Shown: piece after piece, positions 1-5,276 of the stretch
Position numbering within the stretch: the first letter of the stretch is position 1
Layout of the letters: each line of letters starts with the position of its first letter
NCBI GenBank assembly: GCA_937975655.1
Contig: CALJTZ010000257.1
Span: 1 to 5,326, forward strand
From: an uncultured Synechococcus sp.
Lineage (GTDB): Bacteria > Cyanobacteriota > Cyanobacteriia > PCC-6307 > Cyanobiaceae
Direction of reading: 5' to 3'
Length of the DNA: 5,326 bases
Program-made: the position numbers and the translations under genes
Notes under the pieces: generated by a model
What the model was told of the DNA's origin: nothing
Databases searched by the model: none
What the model saw: the letters and a program-made list of their open reading frames with translations, nothing else

Positions 1-355
1 CGGGACTGGCCCCCGGCGTGGCCCACTGCAGCAGGCGCACGGCCAGCCGCAGATCGCCATCCATCCAGGCCCGGATCGCCATGGCCCGGCGCGGGTCGTA
101 GAAGCGCTGGCGGCGGTACCACTCGAAGGCGTCGGTATCGCTCTTGTGGCCATTGCAGGCCAGGCAGGCCGGCACGCAGTTTTCGGTCACGCTCAGGCCG
201 CCGCGGCTCTGGGGCAGAACGTGATCAATCGATTCTGATGGTTTGCCGCAATAAATGCAGCTTTTGTTGGTAAAAGTGTGGAGAGATTGTCTCCAGCGTC
301 GAACACGAAGTTTGGGGCACAGATCTTCAAGGAAAACAGCGTCCTTGGCGTGCAT
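1..355 (-). CDS. HNH endonuclease, 3' end cut off by window edge
   Basis: I translated this from the reverse complement: 118 codons are open from ATG at 355 to the left edge, with no stop, so the C-terminus is missing. Residues 33-36 are CIYC. An IDHVLPQSRGG segment (about 43-53) carries the Asp-His of the HNH beta-beta-alpha-metal core. ENCVPACLACN (58-68) carries the Asn and a second CxxC. The two CxxC pairs (C33/C36 and C64/C67) should bind structural zinc, and D44/H45, N59 and N68/H70 are the likely metal and catalytic positions. The family includes McrA-like and many uncharacterised DNA nucleases, and short HNH proteins of this form are widespread in cyanobacteria. The start sits just before a conserved-looking HAKDAVFLEDLCPK segment; no strong ribosome binding site is visible. 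The gene is divergent from the SNF2 gene. Family assignment is firm; the DNA target and role are unknown. Confidence 0.9.
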   Translation of the reverse strand, partial: MHAKDAVFLEDLCPKLRVRRWRQSLHTFTNKSCIYCGKPSESIDHVLPQSRGGLSVTENCVPACLACNGHKSDTDAFEWYRRQRFYDPRRAMAIRAWMDGDLRLAVRLLQWATPGASP

Positions 356-375
356 CCGATTCGCTCGGTTGCGGA

Positions 376-404
376 GAGTCTGCCTGCAGTGGCTGGGTTG
401 TCAA
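376..404 (-). promoter_or_regulatory. candidate promoter for the HNH gene
   Basis: On the minus strand a perfect TTGACA (399-404) is followed after 17 nt by AGACTC (376-381), a poor -10 match. Transcription would start about 10-15 nt before the ATG at 355. Only the -35 is convincing, so this is a weak call. Confidence 0.3.
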
Positions 405-444
405 TGTGTCGAGGGATGCAGTTTCGGCAGTTTGTTGTGAGCCC

Positions 445-472
445 TTGCGCGTCGCTGTGGCCGGCCTAGATT
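445..472 (+). promoter_or_regulatory. candidate promoter for the SNF2 helicase gene
   Basis: TTGCGC (445-450) and TAGATT (467-472) are separated by 16 nt, and each matches the sigma-70 consensus at 4 of 6 positions. They lie about 70 nt before the likely start at 544, in the 188-bp divergent region. This is weak and rests on consensus matching by eye. Confidence 0.25.
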
Positions 473-543
473 TGGAATCGGCGCTGGCCCGTTAGCTTGG
501 GGCCTTACCTCCGGCGGGCTGGGCTGCTTTGGCTGGCTGTCAG

Positions 544-2118
544 ATGCGTCTGGGGCCAGCCGGCACCATCGAGGTGGTGATCCCCTTCGACGCCGTCACC
601 CAGGCCCAGTTGCGGGCGGTGCGCCCCAGGGGTGCGTGGCGCTCACGGTCGCGCTGCTGGGAGTTTCCCCTGGAAGCGGCGCTGCCGTTGCGGCAGCAGT
701 TCGCCGCCCGCTTCGCGGTTGAGCCTGAGCTGCAGCAATGGTTTGAGTGGCTCGAGCAGCCCCTACCGCCGCTGCCGCCCCACCGCGTCCTGGTGAATGC
801 TGCCGCCCTGGAGCAACCGCTGCCGGATGGGCGTTCCCTGTTCGCCCATCAACGGGTGGCGGTGCGTTGGCTGCTGGCCCGCCGGGGTGCCCTGCTGGCG
901 GATGCCATGGGACTCGGCAAAACCCTCACCGCCCTGGCGGCGGCCCGCGCCCTGGTGCGCAGCGCTGATTGCCGCATCGCCGTGATTGCCCCGGCGGGGT
1001 TGCACAGCCATTGGCGCCAGGAGGCGGCGGCCCTCGAGCTGCAGCTGGAGCTGCTCAGCTGGGCGCGCCTGCCCCGCCAGCTGCCGCCCGCCGGCACGGT
1101 GCTGATCGCCGATGAGGCCCACTACGCCCAGAACCTCTCGGCAGCGCGCACCCGCGCCTTTCTGAAGCTGGCCCGCCATCCCCGTCTCCGAGCGGCCTGG
1201 CTGCTCACCGGCACCCCCATGAAGAACGGCCGGCCGGTGCAGTTGTTTCCGTTGCTGGCGGCCATCGGCCATCCCCTTGCCGCCGACCAGCGGGCCTTTG
1301 AGGAGCGCTACTGCCAGGGGCACTGGAGTGAGAGTGGCGGCGTGCGTCATTGGCATGCCCTGGGGGCCAGCCAGCTTGAGGAGCTGCATCGGCTCACCCG
1401 GCCGCTGCTCTTGCATCGCCGCAAGGCGGACTGCCTGGATCTGCCCCCCAAGCAGCGCCGCCTGGTGCCGGTGGCGCTCAACCCGGCCGAGGGCCAGGGC
1501 TTTCAGCATCGCCTGCAGCTCAAGGTGGACGACTACCGCCGCCGGGCGGCGGCTGGCCTGGTGCGCCGCGATGCCGAAGCCCTGGCGGTGTTCACGGCCC
1601 TGCGCCAGATCGGTGCGGAATACAAGTTGCCGGCTGCGGCGGACCTGGTGGAGGGGTTGCTGCGCGAGGGCGATTCCGTGCTGGTGTTCACGGCCTACGT
1701 GGCCGCCGCTGAGCTGCTGCAGGCGCGCCTGGGGGGTGGCCTGCTCACCGGCCGGCTCAAGCCCGCGGATCGCCAGCGCCAAGTGGACCGCTTTCAGGCC
1801 GGCAGGGACACCCTGCTGGTGAGCACCTTCGGGGTGGGTGGCCTGGGCTACACCCTGCACCGTGCTCGCCACGTGGTGCTGCTGGAGCGGCCCTGGACCC
1901 CGGGGGATGCCGAGCAGGCCGAGGATCGCTGCCATCGCATCGGCATGCAGGGCAGCCTCCAGTGCCACTGGTTGCAGTTGGGGGTGGCCGATCAACTGGT
2001 GGATGGCCTGATCGCCAGCAAGGCCCAGCGCATCGATCTGCTGCTGCAGCGGGGCCCTACGGCCTTGCGGCGCCAGACGTTTGCCCAGATGGTGCGCCAG
2101 CTGCTGGCGGACTGGTGA
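544..2118 (+). CDS. SNF2-family DNA-dependent ATPase/helicase, SMARCAL1-like
   Basis: A 524-residue protein. Both RecA-like lobes are present in order: Walker A ADAMGLGKT (residues 119-127, Lys126), Walker B DEAH (190-193), motif III LLTGTP (220-225), motif V STFGVGGLGYTL (from 427) and motif VI AEDRCHRIG (459-467) with the Arg pair at 462/465. This is the SNF2 arrangement: ATP-driven translocation on duplex DNA rather than classical unwinding. Residues about 8-50 (VVIPFD...LRAVRPRGAW...CWEFPL) resemble the HARP region of SMARCAL1, an annealing helicase; that likeness is by eye. The lobes are close together with no large insertion, so this is a compact member. I chose ATG 544; an in-frame TTG at 529 would add five residues, and neither has a clear ribosome binding site. 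The 3' end overlaps the opposing lipoprotein gene. A role in fork or recombination repair is inferred. Confidence 0.93.
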   Translation: MRLGPAGTIEVVIPFDAVTQAQLRAVRPRGAWRSRSRCWEFPLEAALPLRQQFAARFAVEPELQQWFEWLEQPLPPLPPHRVLVNAAALEQPLPDGRSLFAHQRVAVRWLLARRGALLADAMGLGKTLTALAAARALVRSADCRIAVIAPAGLHSHWRQEAAALELQLELLSWARLPRQLPPAGTVLIADEAHYAQNLSAARTRAFLKLARHPRLRAAWLLTGTPMKNGRPVQLFPLLAAIGHPLAADQRAFEERYCQGHWSESGGVRHWHALGASQLEELHRLTRPLLLHRRKADCLDLPPKQRRLVPVALNPAEGQGFQHRLQLKVDDYRRRAAAGLVRRDAEALAVFTALRQIGAEYKLPAAADLVEGLLREGDSVLVFTAYVAAAELLQARLGGGLLTGRLKPADRQRQVDRFQAGRDTLLVSTFGVGGLGYTLHRARHVVLLERPWTPGDAEQAEDRCHRIGMQGSLQCHWLQLGVADQLVDGLIASKAQRIDLLLQRGPTALRRQTFAQMVRQLLADW

Positions 2119-2491
2119 GAGGTTCGCAGCTGCGCAGGCGCAGGCGGATCTCCTCCACCATCAGGGTGTCCACGCTGGTGCCCTTGGGCTGGCGTTGCAG
2201 CAAGGCGCTGGCGGCGCGACTGTCGCTACAGGAGGCCTCCTGCTGGCCCGCGAGGCTGTGCAGCAGAGCCCGTTCATTGCGGGGTTGGGGCGCCCGGGGA
2301 TGGGCATCCACCACGGCATCACAGCGCCGGATGGCCTGCTTGAGCTGGTTCAGTTTCACGTCCCGCAGGCAGTCGTCCACACCAGGGCCGCTGCGCCGCG
2401 GGTCGGGGGCCGGGTTGTAGCAGCCCCCCAGCAGCACCAGCGCCGCCAGGGTCAAGATCGCCAGGGGCCTGGGCGAGGAGGTTGGGGGCAC
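2057..2491 (-). CDS. small lipoprotein with TPR-like helical region
   Basis: From GTG 2491 the product is 144 residues. It begins with a short signal: one Arg (residue 8), a hydrophobic run LAILTLAALVLL and the lipobox L-G-G-C with Cys24 as the lipidated residue. After about 12 Pro/Arg-rich residues the mature part is helical, with a segment resembling one tetratricopeptide unit (LKQAIRRCDAVVDAHP... followed by RNERALLHSLAG). It has several further cysteines. The reading frame is open far upstream, but the longer N-terminus is Pro/Arg-rich shadow sequence inside the preceding gene. The GTG start lies 4 nt after that gene's TGA, which suggests translational coupling. The 3' 62 bp overlap the helicase gene on the other strand. 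I do not recognise the family. The lipoprotein call is fairly safe; partner and function are unknown. Confidence 0.75.
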   Translation of the reverse strand: MPPTSSPRPLAILTLAALVLLGGCYNPAPDPRRSGPGVDDCLRDVKLNQLKQAIRRCDAVVDAHPRAPQPRNERALLHSLAGQQEASCSDSRAASALLQRQPKGTSVDTLMVEEIRLRLRSCEPLTSPPAAGAPSGQTSGAARP

Positions 2492-2495
2492 CAGT

Positions 2496-2951
2496 TCAGT
2501 AGGCGTAGCGGTCCGAGCGCGGCGCGGTGCTCGGCTGGCCGCTGGCCGGCGCGGTGGAGCTGGCCTCGGCCGCCGTGGCACTGCTGCTGGTGCTGTTGGC
2601 GGCGGCGGATTTCTCAAACAGGCTGCCCAGGTACTTGCCGCAGTCCGGGAAGGTGCCTGGGTTCTGCACCACCGCCTCGGTGATCATCACGGCCGCGTGT
2701 TCGGGTGAGGTCTTGAACAGGCTGGCGCTTTGCCGCTTCATCAGGGCGTAGGCCGCGTTCCAGCTCACCTCATGGCTGTTGCCCGCACTGCGCATGTAGC
2801 AATACACCTGGGCGCCCTTGTCGCCGGGGGTGCTGGTTCCAGCGGCGGTCTGCGCTGCCGCTGGAAACACCCCCAGCAGGCCTGCCAGGCCGAGGGGAAG
2901 GCCGCTGGCCAGGAGCTTGGCCAGGGAGCGGAAGCTTGCGATGCGGGCCAT
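2496..2951 (-). CDS. secreted cyanobacterial protein with two cysteines (possibly DUF6554)
   Basis: A 151-residue product from ATG 2951. Residues 1-33 form a signal peptide: Arg/Lys at 3, 8 and 12, a hydrophobic stretch to about 29, then PAAA before Gln34, a good signal peptidase I site. The mature core (about 46-114) holds VYCYMRSAGN (Cys51), a VSWNAAYALMKRQ helix, LFKTSPEHAAVMITEAVV and PDCGKYLGSLF (Cys104). Two cysteines in an exported domain could form a disulfide. The tail from about 115 is low-complexity Ser/Thr/Ala. I chose ATG 2951 because AGGA lies 9 nt before it and the signal peptide starts there; the frame is open to 3020 but that part overlaps the AbrB gene and looks non-coding. 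From memory, similar proteins in Synechococcus/Prochlorococcus are catalogued as DUF6554; I could not verify this. The gene starts 43 nt after the AbrB-family stop. Function unknown. Confidence 0.8.
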   Translation of the reverse strand: MARIASFRSLAKLLASGLPLGLAGLLGVFPAAAQTAAGTSTPGDKGAQVYCYMRSAGNSHEVSWNAAYALMKRQSASLFKTSPEHAAVMITEAVVQNPGTFPDCGKYLGSLFEKSAAANSTSSSATAAEASSTAPASGQPSTAPRSDRYAY

Positions 2952-2994
2952 GGACACCAATCCTGCGGGCCCACCGTATCGATGCCCGTGCCTC

Positions 2995-3516
2995 CTATCC
3001 AGGGGGTGGGCCGCCGCCATTCCCCAGCACCAGGCGCACCATCAGGGGCAGCACCAGCAGCACGGTGATCAAGCGCACGGCGTGGAGCGCGGCCACGGCA
3101 GCCCCCACACCGAACTCGGCGCCCACCAGGCTCATGCCGCTGATGCCGCCCGGTGCAGCCCCCAGCAGGGCCACCACGGGATCCACGCCGAGCAGTCGGC
3201 TGCACCACAGGCCCACCACCAGCCCGGTCATCACCAGGGTCACGGTGATCAACACCGCCGGGCGCCAGAGCTCGCGCAGTTCAGCCAGGGCGCTGCTGGT
3301 GAGGCTCGTGCCGATCACCGTGCCGATGGCGATCTCCAGCACAGTGCGGCTGCCGCTGGGCCACTGGGCCACCTCCAGCCGGCCACTCATGCTCACCAGC
3401 GCTGCCCCCAGCAGGGCGCCGGCCAGCGGTGCTGCCGGGATGCCCGTGCGCAGGGCCAGCAGGCCGCCGCCCAGACCGGCCAGCAGATACACCAGCAGGG
3501 TGAGGAGGGGTGGCAT
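2995..3516 (-). CDS. AbrB-family integral membrane protein, half-length
   Basis: 173 residues, strongly hydrophobic, with about five or six predicted membrane spans (roughly 5-22, 30-45, 58-75, 86-104, 112-130, 146-165). The signature GAAPGGISGM (119-128) followed by AAVAALHAVRLITVLLVLP is typical of the membrane AbrB family (PF05145; repeat unit TIGR03082), which is unrelated to the Bacillus AbrB transcription factor. Typical full members are about 350 residues with two such units; this protein carries one. It ends normally, without a frameshift sign, so it may work as a homodimer or with another half-size protein elsewhere. The family is annotated variously as a putative ammonia monooxygenase or transporter; real substrate unknown. 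ATG 3516 has GAGG 3 nt upstream, close but usable. It is the first gene of a probable three-gene minus-strand operon and diverges from the 87-residue gene. Confidence 0.9.
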   Translation of the reverse strand: MPPLLTLLVYLLAGLGGGLLALRTGIPAAPLAGALLGAALVSMSGRLEVAQWPSGSRTVLEIAIGTVIGTSLTSSALAELRELWRPAVLITVTLVMTGLVVGLWCSRLLGVDPVVALLGAAPGGISGMSLVGAEFGVGAAVAALHAVRLITVLLVLPLMVRLVLGNGGGPPPG

Positions 3517-3536
3517 AGGCCTCAGGTCCGTAGACG

Positions 3537-3571
3537 TGAATCAGTCTGGGAGGGGATGGCTTGAGTCAGTC
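3537..3571. repeat. short direct repeat in divergent promoter region
   Basis: TGAATCAGTC (3537-3546) and TGAGTCAGTC (3562-3571) match at 9 of 10 positions with a 25-nt period. They lie between the AbrB-family gene and the 87-residue gene. They could be a regulator site, but they are short. Confidence 0.3.
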
Positions 3572-3589
3572 CCCGTTGTGTGGTGTCAT
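3561..3589 (+). promoter_or_regulatory. candidate promoter for the 87-residue gene
   Basis: TTGAGT (3561-3566) and TGTCAT (3584-3589) are separated by 17 nt; each matches the sigma-70 consensus at 4 of 6 positions. The start codon follows about 21 nt later. The -35 overlaps the second copy of the direct repeat. Confidence 0.3.
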
Positions 3590-3610
3590 CGGCCCAGTTG
3601 CCCTGGGTGG

Positions 3611-3874
3611 ATGAACAGCCAATCGGTGTCCTTTCGGATTACGCGCACCACCGAGGATCTCGCCCAGACCGTCACGGCCCTCTCCCACCGCCTAGTGAAG
3701 CTGGAGCAGCGCTTGGCGGCCCTGGAGTTGCAGCTGGATGGGCTGGCTACGCCGCCCGAGCCCGATGCCGACGAGCTCCGCAGCCTCGAGACCGTGGAAT
3801 CTCTGCTGGCGGACTGCCGTTCACTGCTGGCCGAGTCTGGGGATGTTGATGCTGAATTGCCGATGGCCGCCTGA
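3611..3874 (+). CDS. small acidic coiled-coil protein, function unknown
   Basis: 87 residues from ATG 3611. After a short N-terminus (SVSFRITRTTEDLAQ) comes a near-perfect leucine heptad pattern: Leu/Val at 17, 21, 24, 28, 31, 35, 38 and 42, spaced 4-3-4-3. This predicts a parallel coiled coil and self-association. From about residue 46 the tail is rich in Asp, Glu, Pro and Ser. No enzyme motif, signal peptide or membrane span is present. The frame stays open well upstream of 3611, but that sequence is antisense to the AbrB-family gene and has no coding character. The ATG lacks a well-placed ribosome binding site (GGGTGG abuts it). I recall similar short proteins in marine Synechococcus but know no function; a structural or adaptor role is only a guess. 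Confidence 0.7.
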   Translation: MNSQSVSFRITRTTEDLAQTVTALSHRLVKLEQRLAALELQLDGLATPPEPDADELRSLETVESLLADCRSLLAESGDVDAELPMAA

Positions 3875-3913
3875 GGGCTGGCCAACGGTGACAGAATGGG
3901 AAGAAAGCGAACC

Positions 3914-4129
3914 ATGGCCAACATCAACAGCCATCGCCCTGCTAATCGCCTGGCCGCCCCGCCCACGCCTGCATGTCAGCAGCGGGGCTATGCCGAAGGG
4001 GGGCACCAGCTCGAAAAGCTTGAATTTGCCCTCGCCGTTGCCATCACCCGCGGCGATCAGCAGCGGGCCGATCAATTGAGGGCTCAGATTGCCGATCTGG
4101 GCGGCAACCGCGAAGAACCTGGCACCTGA
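3914..4129 (+). CDS. small helical protein with UVR-like motif, function unknown
   Basis: 71 residues from ATG 3914, chosen because GGGAAG lies 10 nt upstream (3898-3903); an in-frame ATG at 3896 would add six residues. The N-terminal 30 residues are polar and Pro-rich, probably disordered. Residues about 32-62 (QLEKLEFALAVAITRGDQQ then RADQLRAQIADLG) read as a helical hairpin with the LE...A...D...A..LR.QI spacing of UVR motifs in UvrB/UvrC and Clp-associated proteins. The likeness is by eye and weak. The gene lies 39 nt after the 87-residue gene on the same strand, so they may be co-transcribed. A stem-loop that could end the transcript follows 25 nt after the stop. No signal peptide or membrane span. 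Function not known to me. Confidence 0.65.
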   Translation: MANINSHRPANRLAAPPTPACQQRGYAEGGHQLEKLEFALAVAITRGDQQRADQLRAQIADLGGNREEPGT

Positions 4130-4154
4130 GTGTCGATTTCGCCACAGCTTTGCT

Positions 4155-4185
4155 GGCCTGGCCTTCGCATGTTGAAGACCAGGCC
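4155..4185 (+). terminator. stem-loop, probable terminator
   Basis: GGCCTGGCCTTC (4155-4166) pairs with GAAGACCAGGCC (4174-4185) over 12 positions with one C-A mismatch and a 7-nt loop. It is followed by TTAAGTTAG, only a partial T-run. It lies 25 nt after the 71-residue gene and before the next promoterless gap, as expected for a terminator. Confidence 0.55.
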
Positions 4186-4269
4186 TTAAGTTAGTGTCAA
4201 GAAGTCGTGATTTCTCGGCTTTGGCTGTAGCACCCTGTTGGGTTCTCGCCAATCGCGGTTTCGCAGCCA

Positions 4270-4284
4270 GGGGCTGTGCAGCCC
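4270..4284. repeat. small palindrome upstream of the 68-residue gene
   Basis: GGGCTG (4271-4276) and CAGCCC (4279-4284) are separated by only 2 nt. The preceding 10 bases CCAGGGGCTG (4267-4276) recur exactly at 4515-4524 at the end of the same gene, again followed by CAGCCC. This may be chance in GC-rich DNA. Confidence 0.3.
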
Positions 4285-4318
4285 ATTCCTCTCTTTGACG
4301 GACGCTACGTTCCAGCTG

Positions 4319-4525
4319 ATGCAATCGATCAACACTGCGGTTGCCGGTGATCGTCGGGCCGATCTGATGCGCCAGGCGGCCTCCCATGAGGCTGTAGCGG
4401 AAGCGGCTGCGGCCTCTGGGGATCTGGCGGAATCGGCACGCCGCATCCTGTTGGCCCTCGATTGCGAGCGCAGGGCTGGCAGCCTCGGGCCTCAGGTGCT
4501 GCAGTTGATCAAGCCCAGGGGCTGA
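4319..4525 (+). CDS. small Ala-rich helical protein, function unknown
   Basis: 68 residues from ATG 4319. The sequence is helical throughout (MRQAASHEAVAEAAAASGD, then LAESARRILLALDCERRAG) and ends QVLQLIKPRG. Two helices joined by a Gly-Asp turn give a TPR-like appearance, but one pair is too little to assign. There is one Cys (49), no signal and no membrane span. The start is uncertain: an in-frame TTG at 4295 would add eight residues (MTDATFQL), which read as natural protein sequence and could be the real N-terminus; neither start has a visible ribosome binding site. The gene is separated from the upstream one by a stem-loop and about 130 bp, so it probably has its own promoter. It converges with the tRNA-Gly gene. 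I do not recognise a function. Confidence 0.6.
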   Translation: MQSINTAVAGDRRADLMRQAASHEAVAEAAAASGDLAESARRILLALDCERRAGSLGPQVLQLIKPRG

Positions 4526-4538
4526 GGGTTACAGCCCC
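4518..4538. terminator. stem-loop between convergent gene and tRNA
   Basis: GGGGCTG (4518-4524) and CAGCCCC (4532-4538) form a perfect 7-bp stem with a 7-nt loop. It overlaps the TGA of the 68-residue gene, lies about 48 nt beyond the tRNA 3' end, and has no T-run on either side. A bidirectional terminator is possible. Confidence 0.35.
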
Positions 4539-4585
4539 ATGTCCAACTCCCCTTGGGGGGGCGGTCTGGCTTCAATGGGCGGTCA

Positions 4586-4657
4586 AGCGGGTGACCGGGC
4601 TCGAACCGGCGACGTTCAGCTTGGGAAGCTGACATTCTACCGCTGAATTACACCCGC
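4586..4657 (-). tRNA. tRNA-Gly, anticodon CCC
   Basis: The reverse complement folds as a complete cloverleaf. The acceptor stem GCGGGTG/CACCCGC has seven pairs. The D stem is ATTC/GAAT. The anticodon stem TCAGC/GCTGA encloses the loop TTCCCAA, giving anticodon CCC (reads GGG). The variable loop has 5 nt, and the T arm GCCGG/CCGGT encloses TTCGAGC. The discriminator base is U, usual for bacterial tRNA-Gly. The following bases are TGA, so the CCA end is not encoded and must be added enzymatically, as is common in cyanobacteria. No integrase or repeated tRNA fragment lies beside it, so there is no sign of use as an attachment site in this window. Confidence 0.96.
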
Positions 4658-4693
4658 ATCACATCACTCTAGCAACAGAGGGATGGAGGGTTT

Positions 4694-4719
4694 GGGCCCC
4701 GAATTTGGCTTCGGGGCCC
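4694..4719 (-). terminator. perfect 10-bp hairpin after the lipoprotein gene
   Basis: GGGCCCCGAA (4694-4703) and TTCGGGGCCC (4710-4719) are exact reverse complements around a 6-nt loop. It starts 13 nt beyond the stop of the minus-strand lipoprotein gene and lies before the tRNA. No T-run follows on the minus strand, so it may terminate weakly or act as a 3' stabilising or processing structure. Confidence 0.6.
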
Positions 4720-4732
4720 TGTTCCCTGGGAC

Positions 4733-5179
4733 TCAGGGCTTGGCTGGCGCTGCGGCCGGCTTGTCGCAGTTCACGCTGGCGCTGAGGGCTTTGTGGGCGG
4801 CGATCACCGGGGCGGCCTTGGCCTTGAGCGTGCCGGCTGCGGCCTCCAGCGTCATCTTTTTGTCCTTGGCCACGGCCGCCACATCCTTGCGGAAGGCCTT
4901 GGCCTTGGCGTTGAAATCGTCGAGGCGGAGTTGCTCCAACTGATTTTCGGACTTCTTCAGCTGCTTGAGGGCCTGGCGCAGCGCCTTGCCTGCGGCCTCC
5001 GCCTCTCCCACCGTGGAGGTGGGGGTGAGGGCGGCGCTCTGCTCCAGGGCGGCCCCCACGTTGGCCAGCTGGCTGCAGACGTTGCCTTCGGCCTTCTGTT
5101 CAGCCTGTTCAGGGTTCTTGGAGCAGCCGATCAGCCCGAGGCAGAGCAGGGCAGTGGCGGCGAGCAGGGAGGGTCGCAT
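4733..5179 (-). CDS. small lipoprotein with helical, Lys/Ala-rich mature domain
   Basis: 148 residues from ATG 5179. Residues 1-18 are a classic lipoprotein signal: Arg2, a hydrophobic core LLAATALLCLG, and the lipobox L-I-G-C with Cys19 as the lipidated residue. The mature part starts SKNPEQAEQKAEG, has a Cys at about 36 (VCSQLANVGAALEQ) and another near the end (VNCDKP), a plausible disulfide pair. Between them are long amphipathic helices rich in Lys, Ala and Leu (GKALRQALKQLKKSENQLEQ and further). The tail is Ala/Pro-rich. A TTG directly upstream (5182) would add one residue; ATG is preferred. No clear ribosome binding site. A 10-bp inverted repeat lies in its leader and a strong hairpin follows the gene, so it is probably a single-gene transcript. 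Family and function are not recognised; an envelope role is inferred from the signal only. Confidence 0.85.
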   Translation of the reverse strand: MRPSLLAATALLCLGLIGCSKNPEQAEQKAEGNVCSQLANVGAALEQSAALTPTSTVGEAEAAGKALRQALKQLKKSENQLEQLRLDDFNAKAKAFRKDVAAVAKDKKMTLEAAAGTLKAKAAPVIAAHKALSASVNCDKPAAAPAKP

Positions 5180-5182
5180 CAA

Positions 5183-5227
5183 TCAAAGGCGTCCGGATTG
5201 AACACTAGGCAACCCAAACGCCTTTGA
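5183..5227. repeat. 10-bp inverted repeat in the lipoprotein leader
   Basis: TCAAAGGCGT (5183-5192) and ACGCCTTTGA (5218-5227) are exact reverse complements separated by 25 nt. One arm lies 3 nt before the ATG at 5179. The spacer contains TAGTGT on the minus strand, a possible -10. This fits either a two-site operator flanking the promoter or a long-loop hairpin in the leader RNA. Confidence 0.5.
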
Positions 5228-5236
5228 CCGCTGGGG

Positions 5237-5276
5237 TCAGGCCGTCAACGCGGCAGCGCAGGCGGCCACGCCGGCT
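5237..5276 (-). CDS. possible C-terminal fragment of an upstream gene
   Basis: On the minus strand one frame reads AGVAACAAALTA followed by TGA (5237-5239). That Ala-rich composition resembles a normal cyanobacterial C-terminus. The fragment is cut by the end of genomic sequence at about 5276, where adapter begins. Twelve codons cannot prove coding or identify a family. Confidence 0.3.

Noticed and set aside
763..1995. 410-residue open frame on the minus strand opposite the SNF2 gene
   Set aside because: It is antisense to a gene with all SNF2 motifs, has Gln/His/Gly-rich low-quality composition and no recognisable domain. Long antisense frames are expected in GC-rich coding DNA.
2818..3564. 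248-residue plus-strand frame rich in Gln and His
   Set aside because: It is antisense to the AbrB-family and secreted-protein genes; the His/Gln bias mirrors their Ala/Leu codons read backwards.
3548..3564. Two-codon frame ATG GCT TGA preceded by GGGAGG
   Set aside because: The Shine-Dalgarno-like run is only 2 nt from the ATG, too close to work well, and a two-codon leader has no further support.
2936..3610. Long N-terminal extension of the 87-residue coiled-coil protein
   Set aside because: The extension is antisense to the AbrB-family gene, Ser/Arg/Pro-rich, and lacks protein-like pattern; the coding character begins at about 3611.
3821..4387. 188-residue minus-strand frame
   Set aside because: It spans the 71-residue gene and a stem-loop on the opposite strand and has no domain or signal; it is a shadow frame.
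4586..4657. tRNA-Gly as an integration site for a mobile element
   Set aside because: There is no integrase, no repeated tRNA 3' fragment and no composition shift beside it within the window.
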